From assembly GCA_977006965.1 (NCBI GenBank), contig OZ345367.1, positions 2,480,001-2,544,000 of the forward strand: a stretch of 64,000 nucleotides of DNA, given 5' to 3'. The DNA comes from Phymatolithon calcareum (lineage: Eukaryota > Rhodophyta > Florideophyceae > Hapalidiales). This document shows, in pieces, positions 9,970 through 18,947 of the stretch. Within the stretch, counting starts at the first letter, position 1, and every line of letters begins with the position of its first letter. The notes under the pieces were generated by a model. It was not told where the DNA came from. It was given only the letters and a program-made list of their open reading frames with translations, and searched no databases. A program made the translations under genes and the position numbers.

Positions 9970-11163
9970 CTATTTGGTGAAGAAGCTAGGAGATTTACAA
10001 GAAATGTCTCCTCGAATGTGATCTTCGGCTCCACAGTCGAAACAGAATCTATGATTTGTCCGTTTCTGTAACTTTTGAACCTTTGATGATTTTGGTTCCG
10101 AAGGTGCGGTGGAAAGCATCGATCCAGAAGCAGTCTGCTTCTTTTTCGGCGGGTTTAGGTGAGGAATTGAGAGTTCTGCTCTGAGATCTCTTAAACCAGC
10201 CAACATGGCAGACTGAACCATAGAGTTAATTTCCTCTCGAGTGAAAATAGTCTTGTCCTGTTCAGTACTTGACTGCTCAAGAGATCTAATAACGGAGACA
10301 GCGTCATCAAGAGTGATTGGAGCTCTGGGAGGTGCAGCTGAGCTTCGGCGTGACGATCCTCTCTGAGCTTCCGGAAGAGCTGTTGACCTGGTAACGACTC
10401 CAGTGAGCAGCTCAAGTGCTTGGTTGATAGCTGAATGCACTTGCTGGAGCTTTTCAGTTGGGGAAGAAATGTCCTCATCTTCAATCACTTGACTAAGTGC
10501 CAATCCGGACGAGAGCGTTTCCTTCACCTTCTCTAAGTCCTCGGAGTCTCGATCTGTCAGAGCATATGGTGACTTCTTCTCGTTATCCTTTCGAGACTGA
10601 GCAGCGTTGATTAACTGAATCTTCGCGCTCTGATGAGTAGTCTCTCCAAGATTTGCGTTCCCGAGTAACGTTATAGCGAGAACTTCGCCCACTTGGGATG
10701 AAGAAGAAACCCCTGCATGGATTAAGTGCTGCGAAGCAAGACCATGAAACCGAGAAACAAACTGGGTGAGCGACTTGTTCTTGTTTCGCTTGCACTTCAC
10801 AACTCTGTTGAACGAGTTGATCAAGCGCGTGATGACGACAATAGGAGGGTCAACCGCAATGAGATCCACAATCTCCCAGACAGCGGCGACCTGGTCGTCT
10901 TGCTTGTAATCGATCAACTTGCTCTCCTGTGCATGATCGACGATCGACTGCTGCGCAAGTGGAAGATCTCAGTCATAGAGGTGACGACCGAGAGTGGCGA
11001 AGACAGTTTTATAATGCTTGTCTTCGCCTCTTGCAGCTCCGACCGTAATTAAGTCGGCCCAATTCTCGACACTCTTCCGCCAGGAGTAGAGATCCTGGCG
11101 CGGGGAGAACTTCGGCGGATCGGCGATGCCGCGTACGTCACTTGTCTCAGACCCTGGGCCCAT
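9970..11163 (-). pseudogene. gag: copia Gag with one in-frame stop
   Basis: Capsid and nucleocapsid protein. The likely start is the ATG inside the primer-binding site (11163-11161), giving MGPGSETSDVRG. The frame runs 64 codons to a TGA at 10969-10971 and then stays open in the same frame to 9970. The C-terminus has one zinc knuckle, CFDCGAEDH followed by a Cys seven residues later (CX2CX4HX6C, longer than the usual HX4C). The single stop suggests a recent nonsense mutation or stop suppression. Confidence 0.8.
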
Positions 11164-11166
11164 AAC
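11149..11166 (-). promoter_or_regulatory. primer-binding site for half-tRNA iMet
   Basis: Directly inside the 5' LTR the minus strand reads GTTATGGGCCCAGGGTCT. Its first 14 bases are complementary to CCTGGGCCCATAAC, the anticodon arm of eukaryotic initiator tRNA-Met, as in Drosophila copia, which primes from a half tRNA. The ATG of this site is also the probable gag start codon. Confidence 0.85.
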
Positions 11167-11488
11167 TGTTGTATGCTTAAGCGTATGACACGTAGCGCAG
11201 TGTAGGGTAGAATGCATGCTCGCGCACGCGGCAATAGTCGCGGGCAGAAACCCCCGGAGGAAAGGAACGAGCCTCCGGTATTTATTAGAGTGTGGGGTCG
11301 AACCCCAGAGACGAACCAAGACGAAAGAGCAAACCGAAGCAAGGTAAGTGTGCGCGTCTCCTTCTGCCTTTCTTCTCCTGAACAAGAAGTTCGGTGCGTG
11401 CATATATGGCGGCGCGAGATTGAAGTATGATCACTAACACAAAGATATCTTCTTATGATAAATGCCACGTGTATCGATATGATCAACA
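11167..11488 (-). repeat. 5' LTR of the copia element
   Basis: 322 bp with TGTTG...CAACA ends; direct partner of 4433-4754. The flanking ATGAT at 11489-11493 matches 4428-4432. Confidence 0.95.
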
Positions 11489-11510
11489 ATGATATGATAT
11501 CATATGTGTA

Positions 11511-12120
11511 CAGTCAAACCCCTCTAACTGCAAAGTTTCAGGACAGATAGTACATTTTCTGTTGAAGGGGTTTCCGGTCGGAGGGGTCTGTCATACAATC
11601 AAAATTCACACGCTCTACAATTAACTTACACAATGCCGGCACGTGTCCTTCTGTCGAAGGCTGAGAATATATGACAATTGTACGAATGTAATGTCTGAAC
11701 TGCGGGAGAGATCAGATCGTTCCAGCTTACGGAGTTGTGGACTTCGCGCGCGCATATGGGCAAGAAGTCCAGAGCGGGTACTCTGCACGTGAAGTCGGTG
11801 TCGTGCAGGTCCCATTTAATGTTGTTGTAGATTGATGAAGCTGTGTAGTTTCGTTCCAAAAAATGATCGAATTTTGAAAAGAAAGATATTAAATTTATCT
11901 TTTTTTAGCCCTCGTTTCGCACGATCAGCAACCTGTCATAAACCCCTCATGTGAAAAATACATTCAAAATTTAACGAAAAATAAAAGGCCTAATTTTTCA
12001 GGTTTGCAACCGACCTTTAAATTTGGATATTTTTACGCACTTTTTCGGTCAGGAGTGGCTGCTCGTTTGCAGTTTTGCAGGTTTTTCAGCTATCGGGTCT
12101 TCAGTTCGAGGGGTTGACTG
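11511..12120. mobile_element. Tc1/pogo-like MITE (610 bp)
   Basis: The ends are inverted: CAGTCAAACCCCTCTAACTG at the left, and the reverse complement of the right end is CAGTCAACCCCTCGAACTG. The element is flanked by TA on both sides (11509-11510 and 12121-12122), the usual Tc1/mariner/pogo target. The interior is AT-rich with no transposase. A relative with a different interior lies at 60055-60472. Confidence 0.8.
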
Positions 12121-12662
12121 TAGTTCCACTCAAGTGAGCTGTACTATAACCTTACGTGTACAGCGAACTTATCGCAAGAGCTGCCCCGTTACTCCAAGGT
12201 GAGGCTTGGGAGCTCTCAAAATAAAATCATCAAATATCCCCTTATTGATGAGCGGGATCCCATTAACAAACCTCGCGCTGCAACACGAAGAGCACAAATT
12301 TGTTGTTCTCCTTTCAGCTGAGATCAGGTAGTAAAAGTACTTTTTTCGTTAGATGCGGAATACATTGTCGATCATTCCACCTTGGTGACGCACGTTAAAT
12401 CATCAAACTGCGATACCCCACTCAACCGCATAAAATCTCCATCACGAAACAAATACAAATCAATACTTTATCAGAAAAATTCAGTTCACATAACCCTTCT
12501 GCATTTCATTCTACAAAGATTCGCAGCAGGATTTATCTCGAGTACGTTCGAAAAACACATTGAGTGCTTCCAAAAACTCTACTTCAAATATATATCGGTG
12601 TGACGCGAAGAGCGATATATTTGAAAATTCCACGCACAGTAAGCGACCCCATGCTTTCAGAC

Positions 12663-13719
12663 TTACTGGGTCCACGCAGAGATATGAGCGAGCATCTCGT
12701 TCGTGATGCGGGTCGCACTGTTGGCACCGAAGGAAGAAACTCCGTATGCATGAATCCCCACTGCATTCCACCAGGTTTGCCCAGGAACTTTTGCCCATAC
12801 CGGCGAGCCACTCTGTCCACCTGCCGTATCTTCCTTATAGAAAATCTTGCGTTTCCAGACCTCAGTCACTGGACCGTCGTCATACCACATCTTATAACCC
12901 CTCTTATCTCCCGGATATCCTGCCGTACGAATAGGTTTTCCTGTAAGATCGTTGTCAGCCATCGTTTGAATTCCAAAGCCCCATGGCTTACCACCCACGA
13001 GAATGATACCATAATCGTGTTCCCAACTCCTTCGAGTTTTCCACTCCTCAGGCACGCGTAGCGCTGAGCTGCCGACCGTTTTCACGCCGAAGGGCATGCT
13101 GCGTCCGGAACGACCTCGACTGATGCTCACATTTTTGTAATAACCTCCGTTGGAGGAATCGTACAGACAGTGTGCGGCGGTTAGTAGCGCCGCTTGACCA
13201 CCATAGTTAATGTAGAAACCGGTTCCTCTGAAACGACGGCCATTATGAGCCTTCATGCCAAGGAAACAGATGGCTTCAAAGTAAGGTCCCAAAGGGTCGA
13301 CCCGTACCCGTTCATCGGCGCCGATAACACTTCTCGCTATGCGCGTCGTGCCGTCGGTTGCGGCCGGAGCTGGCACTGGGGCGTCTGAATTGTCGTTTGG
13401 GGAGGCCATGGGCACGGACTCATCGAATAGCCAGGCGTTCTCAGCATCGATCTCTTCCTGCTGTTTGCGGGCAGCTTCAGCCAGAGTTTTGGCTCTGCTG
13501 AATAATTTGCTGTTGGCCAGCTCACCGATTGTTTCAATTCCGAAGACGGAGAGGAAGGCTTTTCCGACATCACTGGTGATTCCAGCGATAGCGCTCACAG
13601 GGGCGTTAAGGAGTGCATTGCCGATCAGATCATTGTACTTTGGGATGAGCAGTTGCTTGAACTCTGCAGAGCAATTCGAATTGGGCTCATCCTGAGGGGG
13701 ACGGGGGGCTCCTGCCGAG
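12663..13719 (-). pseudogene. V8/trypsin-like serine protease, left-arm copy, start removed by hAT insertion
   Basis: An inverted duplicate of the protease at 17103-18182. The hAT element sits at codon 9-11, so the true start codon and first residues now lie 2.4 kb away at 16130-16160. A substitute in-frame ATG inside the hAT terminus (13754) would give a protein starting MLQYQHVTPNACSAG before rejoining the original frame. The catalytic H, D and S are unchanged. The only other protein difference seen is SDVGKAFLS against SDVGKALLS. Its own promoter has been separated from it, so expression is doubtful. Confidence 0.85.
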
Positions 13720-16129
13720 CAGGCATTGGGAGTAACATGTTGGTATTGCAACAAATTGCAACGTATTGGTATTGCACTACTATTGGGAAGCTACGTATCT
13801 ATTGCAATACGTATTGGCGCGCAAGCTATCTATTGCAGTACCTATTGGTGCGGCGAGCTACCTAGATCCATGATCAAGATACGTATTTTCCTAAGGTAAA
13901 CGTAGCTCCTGCGATCCACCGGTACGGCGAGCGTTCTTAGCGATTGATTTACAATTCTCTGTAAAGTTAAAGCTCCGCCGGCCGGCGAGAGATTCGAAGC
14001 TACGGCCTGCAGAGTGTGGAACTGTTCTACTCCGCGTCACCTGAGTTTCACTTTCCTGCGTTCCATATCCGCAACATGGCCCGAAAACCCACACAGCAAT
14101 ATGTGGTCAAGGCACTGATGGTCAAGAAGGATGATTTTGTGAAAAGGATATCGTCGCGAAAGCCAAATCAACCCGACCGCGAAAATGTCGCCTGCTATGT
14201 TTTTGAATGCCCCCGGTTGAGGAACTGCAAGAGTTCGAGCCCACTGATATCTTTCCCAAAAGGATGCGGCTGGAGTAGTCCTTACTCGCATCTACTATCT
14301 TGTGTTGCAGGTGGCGACGAAACCCAGTTGACGGTTATGTATAATGCAGTGATGGCACAAAATGCCGCTCAGGATGGTTCAAGGAGCATCGCGTCGTACT
14401 TTGATGCCAATCTGTCGTCGACGGCTCGCGAAAAAGCGATGTACACCTACTTGGACGTTATCGTATCCCTGTCATTGCCGATTTCATACGTGGAAAATCC
14501 CAAATTTCGTGGTTTTGGAGGTTTAGAGGCTTCTATCTCGGTCAAGGCAGCTCGTGAAACTATTTTTCAACTCGTGGAGATCGTCGAGGCGGCTATCAGG
14601 AATGAATTGAAAGGAACGCGTGGTGCTATAATGCACGACGGGTGGACCAAAAGCGGAACTCACTATCTGGCAATCTATGCAGTGCTCATGAAGAAGATTT
14701 CTCAAATTGTTGACGGCCGCAGTATCCAGTCTGAACAGCTCTCTATGCCTCTGCTGTCCATTTCTCCTATCGCGAAGCGTGACGAAGAAGGTGAAATTGA
14801 ATCGGCGCATGCGATATCGTTTGACGCAACTACGCATGTTCGGCAACTCGAGCACATCTTCAACTACTACCATGCTAACGTCCACGATTGGTCGGTTTGC
14901 CAAATCGGAGACAGCTGTGCTCTCAACAAGGTTATCGCGAGACAAATGGACATTCCGCACGTCGGGTGTTGTAACCATAAGCTAGCCCTCGATGTCAACG
15001 TAATGGTATCTGCACCGGACCTCCGCCGAACTCTGGGTGACGTGAGAACGACGATGCGGGAATGCAAGAGCAGCATCAAGAACCGTGCAATGCTGCATCG
15101 TTTGACAAGTCTATCTCCTGTTCTACCCTCTGCCACACGTTGGTCTGGTCTATCTTCAATGCTGAACCGATTCATATCGATACGGGATGAATTGCAAGAA
15201 GTTGCGGATACTGACGGTCTTCACCTAACCATATCTCGTACTAACCGCTTTCGTACACAGTGCTCTAAATTGGCGTTGCAACTCAAGGAGATCAATGTTG
15301 TGACCACGAAGTTGCAGAAGAGAGGTATTACGTTGGATGAGTCTCGTTTTCTATTGGACACTCTTAACGAGACTGTCACTGCTCAGAAGGACAATCCAGT
15401 CTCCCGCTTGTTCGGCTGCACACTTGGTGATGACCATACTAAGCTTCACTCTGTACACTCGCCTGACACCGCTTTCGAATCTGGGGTTGTAAAAATTCAG
15501 CGAAATGAAATTGAGACGCTTTCAATTTCGGAAAAGGTCGCATGCGAACATTTGCTATTGGAGTCTAACACTACTGTTGGTGAGATAGAGGATGAAGAAG
15601 AAGATGGGGCATTATCATTGTCTGAGATTTTTATGAAACGAAAGAGACGCCGTCAAGACAATACCCCGTCCTACATGAACTTGCGATTTATTCTTGGATC
15701 CTCAGCTGAAGTCGAAAGACTGTTTTCTCTAGCAGGGGGTATTCTGGCTGATAACAGGCAGCGTATTATTCCTTTTTTGTTTGAATCTCTTCTGTTTCTG
15801 AAGGTTAATCGTGGCTATTGGAATTTACAGACAGTGGTTACTGCAATGAGTAATGCGCGCAGCGCTCGTATTGCTGAAAGAATCGGTGAAGATGCCGAGC
15901 AACAAGCTCTGCAGGAGATGTGACGTCTTGTCCCTGATCCTGTTGATTCGTATTGAAGTACCTATTGACGAAAGGGGATCTATTGCTATTGGTATTGTTC
16001 GTCGTCTTGTGGCTCCAATAAAATCCAACATATTGCAATACCTATTGACGAAAAGGGAATCTACTGCTAGATGTATTGATCGTCGCCTTGACTCTCCAAT
16101 ATAGTGCAACATATTGTTCCCAATGCCTG
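13720..16129 (+). mobile_element. autonomous hAT DNA transposon (2,410 bp)
   Basis: Terminal inverted repeats are CAGGCATTGGGAGTAACATG and, at the other end, the reverse complement CAGGCATTGGGAACAATATG. It is flanked by the perfect 8-bp TSD CTGCCGAG (13712-13719 and 16130-16137), the hallmark length for hAT. Both subterminal regions (13740-13865 and 15940-16110) are full of ATTGCAATAC and CTATTG motifs, probable transposase-binding sites. It encloses one intact transposase gene and lies in the left palindrome arm, so it inserted after the inverted duplication. Confidence 0.97.
14016..15923 (+). CDS. hAT-family transposase
   Basis: A 635-residue uninterrupted protein that would cut and paste its element. 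hAT landmarks: IMHDGWTKSGTHYLAIYAV (first catalytic Asp, about residue 207), VGCCNHKLALDV, PSATRWSG with the conserved RW, and the C-terminal dimerisation block LGSSAEVERLFSLAGGI (about 560-578) with the catalytic Glu, followed by LLFLKVN. The N-terminus is basic with scattered Cys (YVFECPRLRNC, KGCGW), perhaps a degenerate BED finger. An in-frame Met at 14076 (MARKPTQQ) is an equally good start. No stop or frameshift and an intact triad suggest it could still be active. Confidence 0.95.
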   Translation: MELFYSASPEFHFPAFHIRNMARKPTQQYVVKALMVKKDDFVKRISSRKPNQPDRENVACYVFECPRLRNCKSSSPLISFPKGCGWSSPYSHLLSCVAGGDETQLTVMYNAVMAQNAAQDGSRSIASYFDANLSSTAREKAMYTYLDVIVSLSLPISYVENPKFRGFGGLEASISVKAARETIFQLVEIVEAAIRNELKGTRGAIMHDGWTKSGTHYLAIYAVLMKKISQIVDGRSIQSEQLSMPLLSISPIAKRDEEGEIESAHAISFDATTHVRQLEHIFNYYHANVHDWSVCQIGDSCALNKVIARQMDIPHVGCCNHKLALDVNVMVSAPDLRRTLGDVRTTMRECKSSIKNRAMLHRLTSLSPVLPSATRWSGLSSMLNRFISIRDELQEVADTDGLHLTISRTNRFRTQCSKLALQLKEINVVTTKLQKRGITLDESRFLLDTLNETVTAQKDNPVSRLFGCTLGDDHTKLHSVHSPDTAFESGVVKIQRNEIETLSISEKVACEHLLLESNTTVGEIEDEEEDGALSLSEIFMKRKRRRQDNTPSYMNLRFILGSSAEVERLFSLAGGILADNRQRIIPFLFESLLFLKVNRGYWNLQTVVTAMSNARSARIAERIGEDAEQQALQEM

Positions 16130-16160
16130 CTGCCGAGTGATCGTTCTCTGCTCCTGGCAT
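16130..16160 (-). pseudogene. severed start of the left-arm protease gene
   Basis: Reverse complement of the first codons of 17103-18182 (MPGAENDHSA), cut off from the rest of the gene by the hAT transposon. The TSD is formed from codons 9-11. Confidence 0.9.
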
Positions 16161-16292
16161 GATAAAAAGTGTGTGACTATGGTTGGAAAGTTTGAGGAGC
16201 GCGATAGTGAGCAGGACAAGTTGACATTCGTATAATAATTTTGTCCGGCTGACTCGGAGTTCCGCCGAGATCGATGCAAGCTTGAATTCCAG

Positions 16293-16490
16293 TCAGGAAG
16301 TTCCTTTGAGATTAATGCAAACTGGACTCCAGTAATGAATGTCCGTAAATTTATCATAGCCAGTTTCGGAAGCAGTTTTTGGCCACGCGAAATACGTATA
16401 GCGTGCAATCATGGGAATGTTCCCCTGGGGGTTGCGGGAAAATTCGAAAGTCCGAATTTTTTTGAAATCTGCACCTGCCGTATTGGCCAT
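16293..16490 (-). CDS. small mirrored ORF upstream of the protease, left arm (doubtful)
   Basis: A 65-residue frame (starting MANTAGADFKK) identical to the plus-strand frame at 16773-16970. It lies 130 bases upstream of the protease start in each arm. I recognise no domain. Conservation between the arms says nothing about function because the arms are nearly identical throughout. It could be a short upstream ORF or chance. Confidence 0.2.
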   Translation of the reverse strand: MANTAGADFKKIRTFEFSRNPQGNIPMIARYTYFAWPKTASETGYDKFTDIHYWSPVCINLKGTS

Positions 16491-16772
16491 AGGGGAATTA
16501 ATCAGAAAACCTCACGATGCACATTTGATAAACGTTGTAAAAACATTTCGTTGATAGCGATCTAATGGTCAGGCCAACCGCATTGCGGATCACATGATGT
16601 GATCTGCAGTGAAGTGGGTGATGATCACCCATCATATTTGTCAAATGTGTCGAGTATGATAGGCATCACCTTTCAGAAACGCGCCGTATCAAAAGCATTA
16701 GATCGCTATCAACGAAATGTTTTTGCAACGTTTATCAAATGTGCATCGTGAGGTTTTCTGATTAATTCCCCT

Positions 16773-16970
16773 ATGGCCAATACGGCAGGTGCAGATTTCA
16801 AAAAAATTCGGACTTTCGAATTTTCCCGCAACCCCCAGGGGAACATTCCCATGATTGCACGCTATACGTATTTCGCGTGGCCAAAAACTGCTTCCGAAAC
16901 CGGCTATGATAAATTTACGGACATTCATTACTGGAGTCCAGTTTGCATTAATCTCAAAGGAACTTCCTGA
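16773..16970 (+). CDS. small mirrored ORF upstream of the protease, right arm (doubtful)
   Basis: The right-arm twin of 16293-16490, 65 residues, in the same direction as the protease and 132 bases upstream. No motif recognised. Confidence 0.2.
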   Translation: MANTAGADFKKIRTFEFSRNPQGNIPMIARYTYFAWPKTASETGYDKFTDIHYWSPVCINLKGTS

Positions 16971-17102
16971 CTGGAATTCAAGCTTGCATCGATCTCGGCG
17001 GAACTCCGAGTCAGCCGGACAAAATTATTATACGAATGTCAACTTGTCCTGCTCACTATCGCGCTCCTCAAACTTTCCAACCATAGTCACCCACTTTTTA
17101 TC

Positions 17103-18182
17103 ATGCCAGGAGCAGAGAACGATCACTCGGCAGGAGCCCCCCGTCCCCCTCAGGATGAGCCCAATTCGAATTGCTCTGCAGAGTTCAAGCAACTGCTCAT
17201 CCCAAAGTACAATGATCTGATCGGCAATGCACTCCTTAACGCCCCTGTGAGCGCTATCGCTGGAATCACCAGTGATGTCGGAAAAGCCCTCCTCTCCGTC
17301 TTCGGAATTGAAACAATCGGTGAGCTGGCCAACAGCAAATTATTCAGCAGAGCCAAAACTCTGGCTGAAGCTGCCCGCAAACAGCAGGAAGAGATCGATG
17401 CTGAGAACGCCTGGCTATTCGATGAGTCCGTGCCCATGGCCTCCCCAAACGACAATTCAGACGCCCCAGTGCCAGCTCCGGCCGCAACCGACGGCACGAC
17501 GCGCATAGCGAGAAGTGTTATCGGCGCCGATGAACGGGTACGGGTCGACCCTTTGGGACCTTACTTTGAAGCCATCTGTTTCCTTGGCATGAAGGCTCAT
17601 AATGGCCGTCGTTTCAGAGGAACCGGTTTCTACATTAACTATGGTGGTCAAGCGGCGCTACTAACCGCCGCACACTGTCTGTACGATTCCTCCAACGGAG
17701 GTTATTACAAAAATGTGAGCATCAGTCGAGGTCGTTCCGGACGCAGCATGCCCTTCGGCGTGAAAACGGTCGGCAGCTCAGCGCTACGCGTGCCTGAGGA
17801 GTGGAAAACTCGAAGGAGTTGGGAACACGATTATGGTATCATTCTCGTGGGTGGTAAGCCATGGGGCTTTGGAATTCAAACGATGGCTGACAACGATCTT
17901 ACAGGAAAACCTATTCGTACGGCAGGATATCCGGGAGATAAGAGGGGTTATAAGATGTGGTATGACGACGGTCCAGTGACTGAGGTCTGGAAACGCAAGA
18001 TTTTCTATAAGGAAGATACGGCAGGTGGACAGAGTGGCTCGCCGGTATGGGCAAAAGTTCCTGGGCAAACCTGGTGGAATGCAGTGGGGATTCATGCATA
18101 CGGAGTTTCTTCCTTCGGTGCCAACAGTGCGACCCGCATCACGAACGAGATGCTCGCTCATATCTCTGCGTGGACCCAGTAA
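17103..18182 (+). CDS. V8/trypsin-like serine protease
   Basis: A 359-residue protein cutting peptide bonds with a chymotrypsin-fold triad: His191 in LLTAAHCLYD, Asp243 in WEHDYGIILVGG, Ser311 in GGQSGSPVWA. The GGQSGSP context and short spacing resemble the V8/glutamyl-endopeptidase branch (S1B) more than classical trypsins. The first 130 residues are a separate region: a hydrophobic and Ala-rich stretch (LIGNALLNAPVSAIAGI), a charged helix (AKTLAEAARKQQEEIDAEN) and a Pro/Ala linker, possibly a propeptide. I see no clear signal peptide. The start chosen is the only ATG that puts the full conserved frame in place, and it is the site hit by hAT in the other copy. Substrate unknown. Confidence 0.9.
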   Translation: MPGAENDHSAGAPRPPQDEPNSNCSAEFKQLLIPKYNDLIGNALLNAPVSAIAGITSDVGKALLSVFGIETIGELANSKLFSRAKTLAEAARKQQEEIDAENAWLFDESVPMASPNDNSDAPVPAPAATDGTTRIARSVIGADERVRVDPLGPYFEAICFLGMKAHNGRRFRGTGFYINYGGQAALLTAAHCLYDSSNGGYYKNVSISRGRSGRSMPFGVKTVGSSALRVPEEWKTRRSWEHDYGIILVGGKPWGFGIQTMADNDLTGKPIRTAGYPGDKRGYKMWYDDGPVTEVWKRKIFYKEDTAGGQSGSPVWAKVPGQTWWNAVGIHAYGVSSFGANSATRITNEMLAHISAWTQ

Positions 18183-18645
18183 GTCTGAAAGCATGGGGTC
18201 GCTTACTGTGCGTGGAATTTTCAAATATATCGCTCTTCGCGTCACACCGATATATATTTGAAGTAGAGTTTTTGGAAGCACTCAATGTGTTTTTCGAACG
18301 TACTCGAGATAAATCCTGCTGCGAATCTTTGTAGAATGAAATGCAGAAGGGTTATGTGAACTGAATTTTTCTGATAAAGTATTGATTTGTATTTGTTTCG
18401 TGATGGAGATTTTATGCGGTTGAGTGGGGTATCGCAGTTTGATGATTTAACGTGCGTCACCAAGGTGGAATGATCGACAATGTATTCCGCATCTAACGAA
18501 AAAAGTACTTTTACTACCTGATCTCAGCTGAAAGGAGAACAACAAATTTGTGCTCTTCGTGTTGCAGCGCGAGGTTTGTTAATGGGATCCCGCTCATCAA
18601 TAAGGGGATATTTGATGATTTTATTTTGAGAGCTTCTGAAGCCAT

Positions 18646-18668
18646 CTATGATAAATTTACGGACATTC
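18646..18668 (+). repeat. third copy of a 23-bp arm segment just outside the palindrome
   Basis: The bases CTATGATAAATTTACGG and the six following repeat positions 16904-16926 of the right arm exactly, starting only 12 bases beyond the arm's end. It may mark where template switching ended. Confidence 0.7.
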
Positions 18669-18947
18669 GTTTCTGAGCGACATTACATTCGTGATGTTTT
18701 GCACCGGTGCTTTCTATGTGACGTAATCACGCAGCAAACAAGACGGTTAAGTGGGCATTCGGTCGGTCCCCTCGAAATGAGCAAAACACTTCTCGCAGAC
18801 AACTACGGTGACAACGTACCAAATCTCATTAGCAAGCTCGAAGAATACCTCGGAAGATATCAGCTGACCCAAGAGGAGTCTATCATCACGGAAAAAGCTC
18901 TCGACAAAGTACTTTTCTTCACCATCGTCTTTTACAACGACATGTAG
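18648..18947 (+). CDS. hypothetical protein or fragment
   Basis: A 99-residue frame. The first seven residues (MINLRTF) come from the repeated 23-bp segment. The rest includes MSKTLLADNYGDNVPNLI and the hydrophobic VLFFTIVFYNDM. It looks protein-like but I cannot assign a family. It may be the end of a gene truncated by the palindrome. Confidence 0.3.
   Translation: MINLRTFVSERHYIRDVLHRCFLCDVITQQTRRLSGHSVGPLEMSKTLLADNYGDNVPNLISKLEEYLGRYQLTQEESIITEKALDKVLFFTIVFYNDM

Larger units (their letters stand above)
4433..11488 (-). mobile_element. complete Ty1/copia-type LTR retrotransposon with an extra antisense gene
   Basis: The 7,056-bp element lies between two direct LTRs of 322 bp each (4433-4754 and 11167-11488). 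It is flanked by the 5-bp TSD ATGAT (4428-4432 and 11489-11493). The order on the minus strand is 5' LTR, primer-binding site, gag, protease, integrase, RT-RNaseH, then a 1.2-kb plus-strand gene (5102-6322), polypurine tract and 3' LTR. By eye the LTRs differ at 9 of 322 positions (about 97% identical), so the insertion is fairly recent. Gag and pol each carry one in-frame TGA, and protease and integrase lie in different frames, so this copy may not be autonomous. The integrase-before-RT order and half-tRNA primer fit Ty1/copia. Confidence 0.95.
12211..18634. repeat. large palindrome: two 1,939-bp arms around a 128-bp spacer
   Basis: The right arm is 16696-18634. The left arm is 12211-13719 plus 16138-16567, split by the hAT element. 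After removing the hAT and one TSD copy both arms are exactly 1,939 bp. The few differences I found are substitutions, for example one residue in the protease (F against L) and single bases near 16169 and 16362. Spacer 16568-16695 contains small palindromes such as GATCACATGATGTGATC. I see no TSD at the outer ends, so this looks like an inverted duplication and not a transposon. Confidence 0.95.

Noticed and set aside
12211-18634. The palindrome as a foldback transposon
   Set aside because: No TSD at the outer ends, arms contain a host-like protease gene, and a displaced arm fragment fits template switching better.
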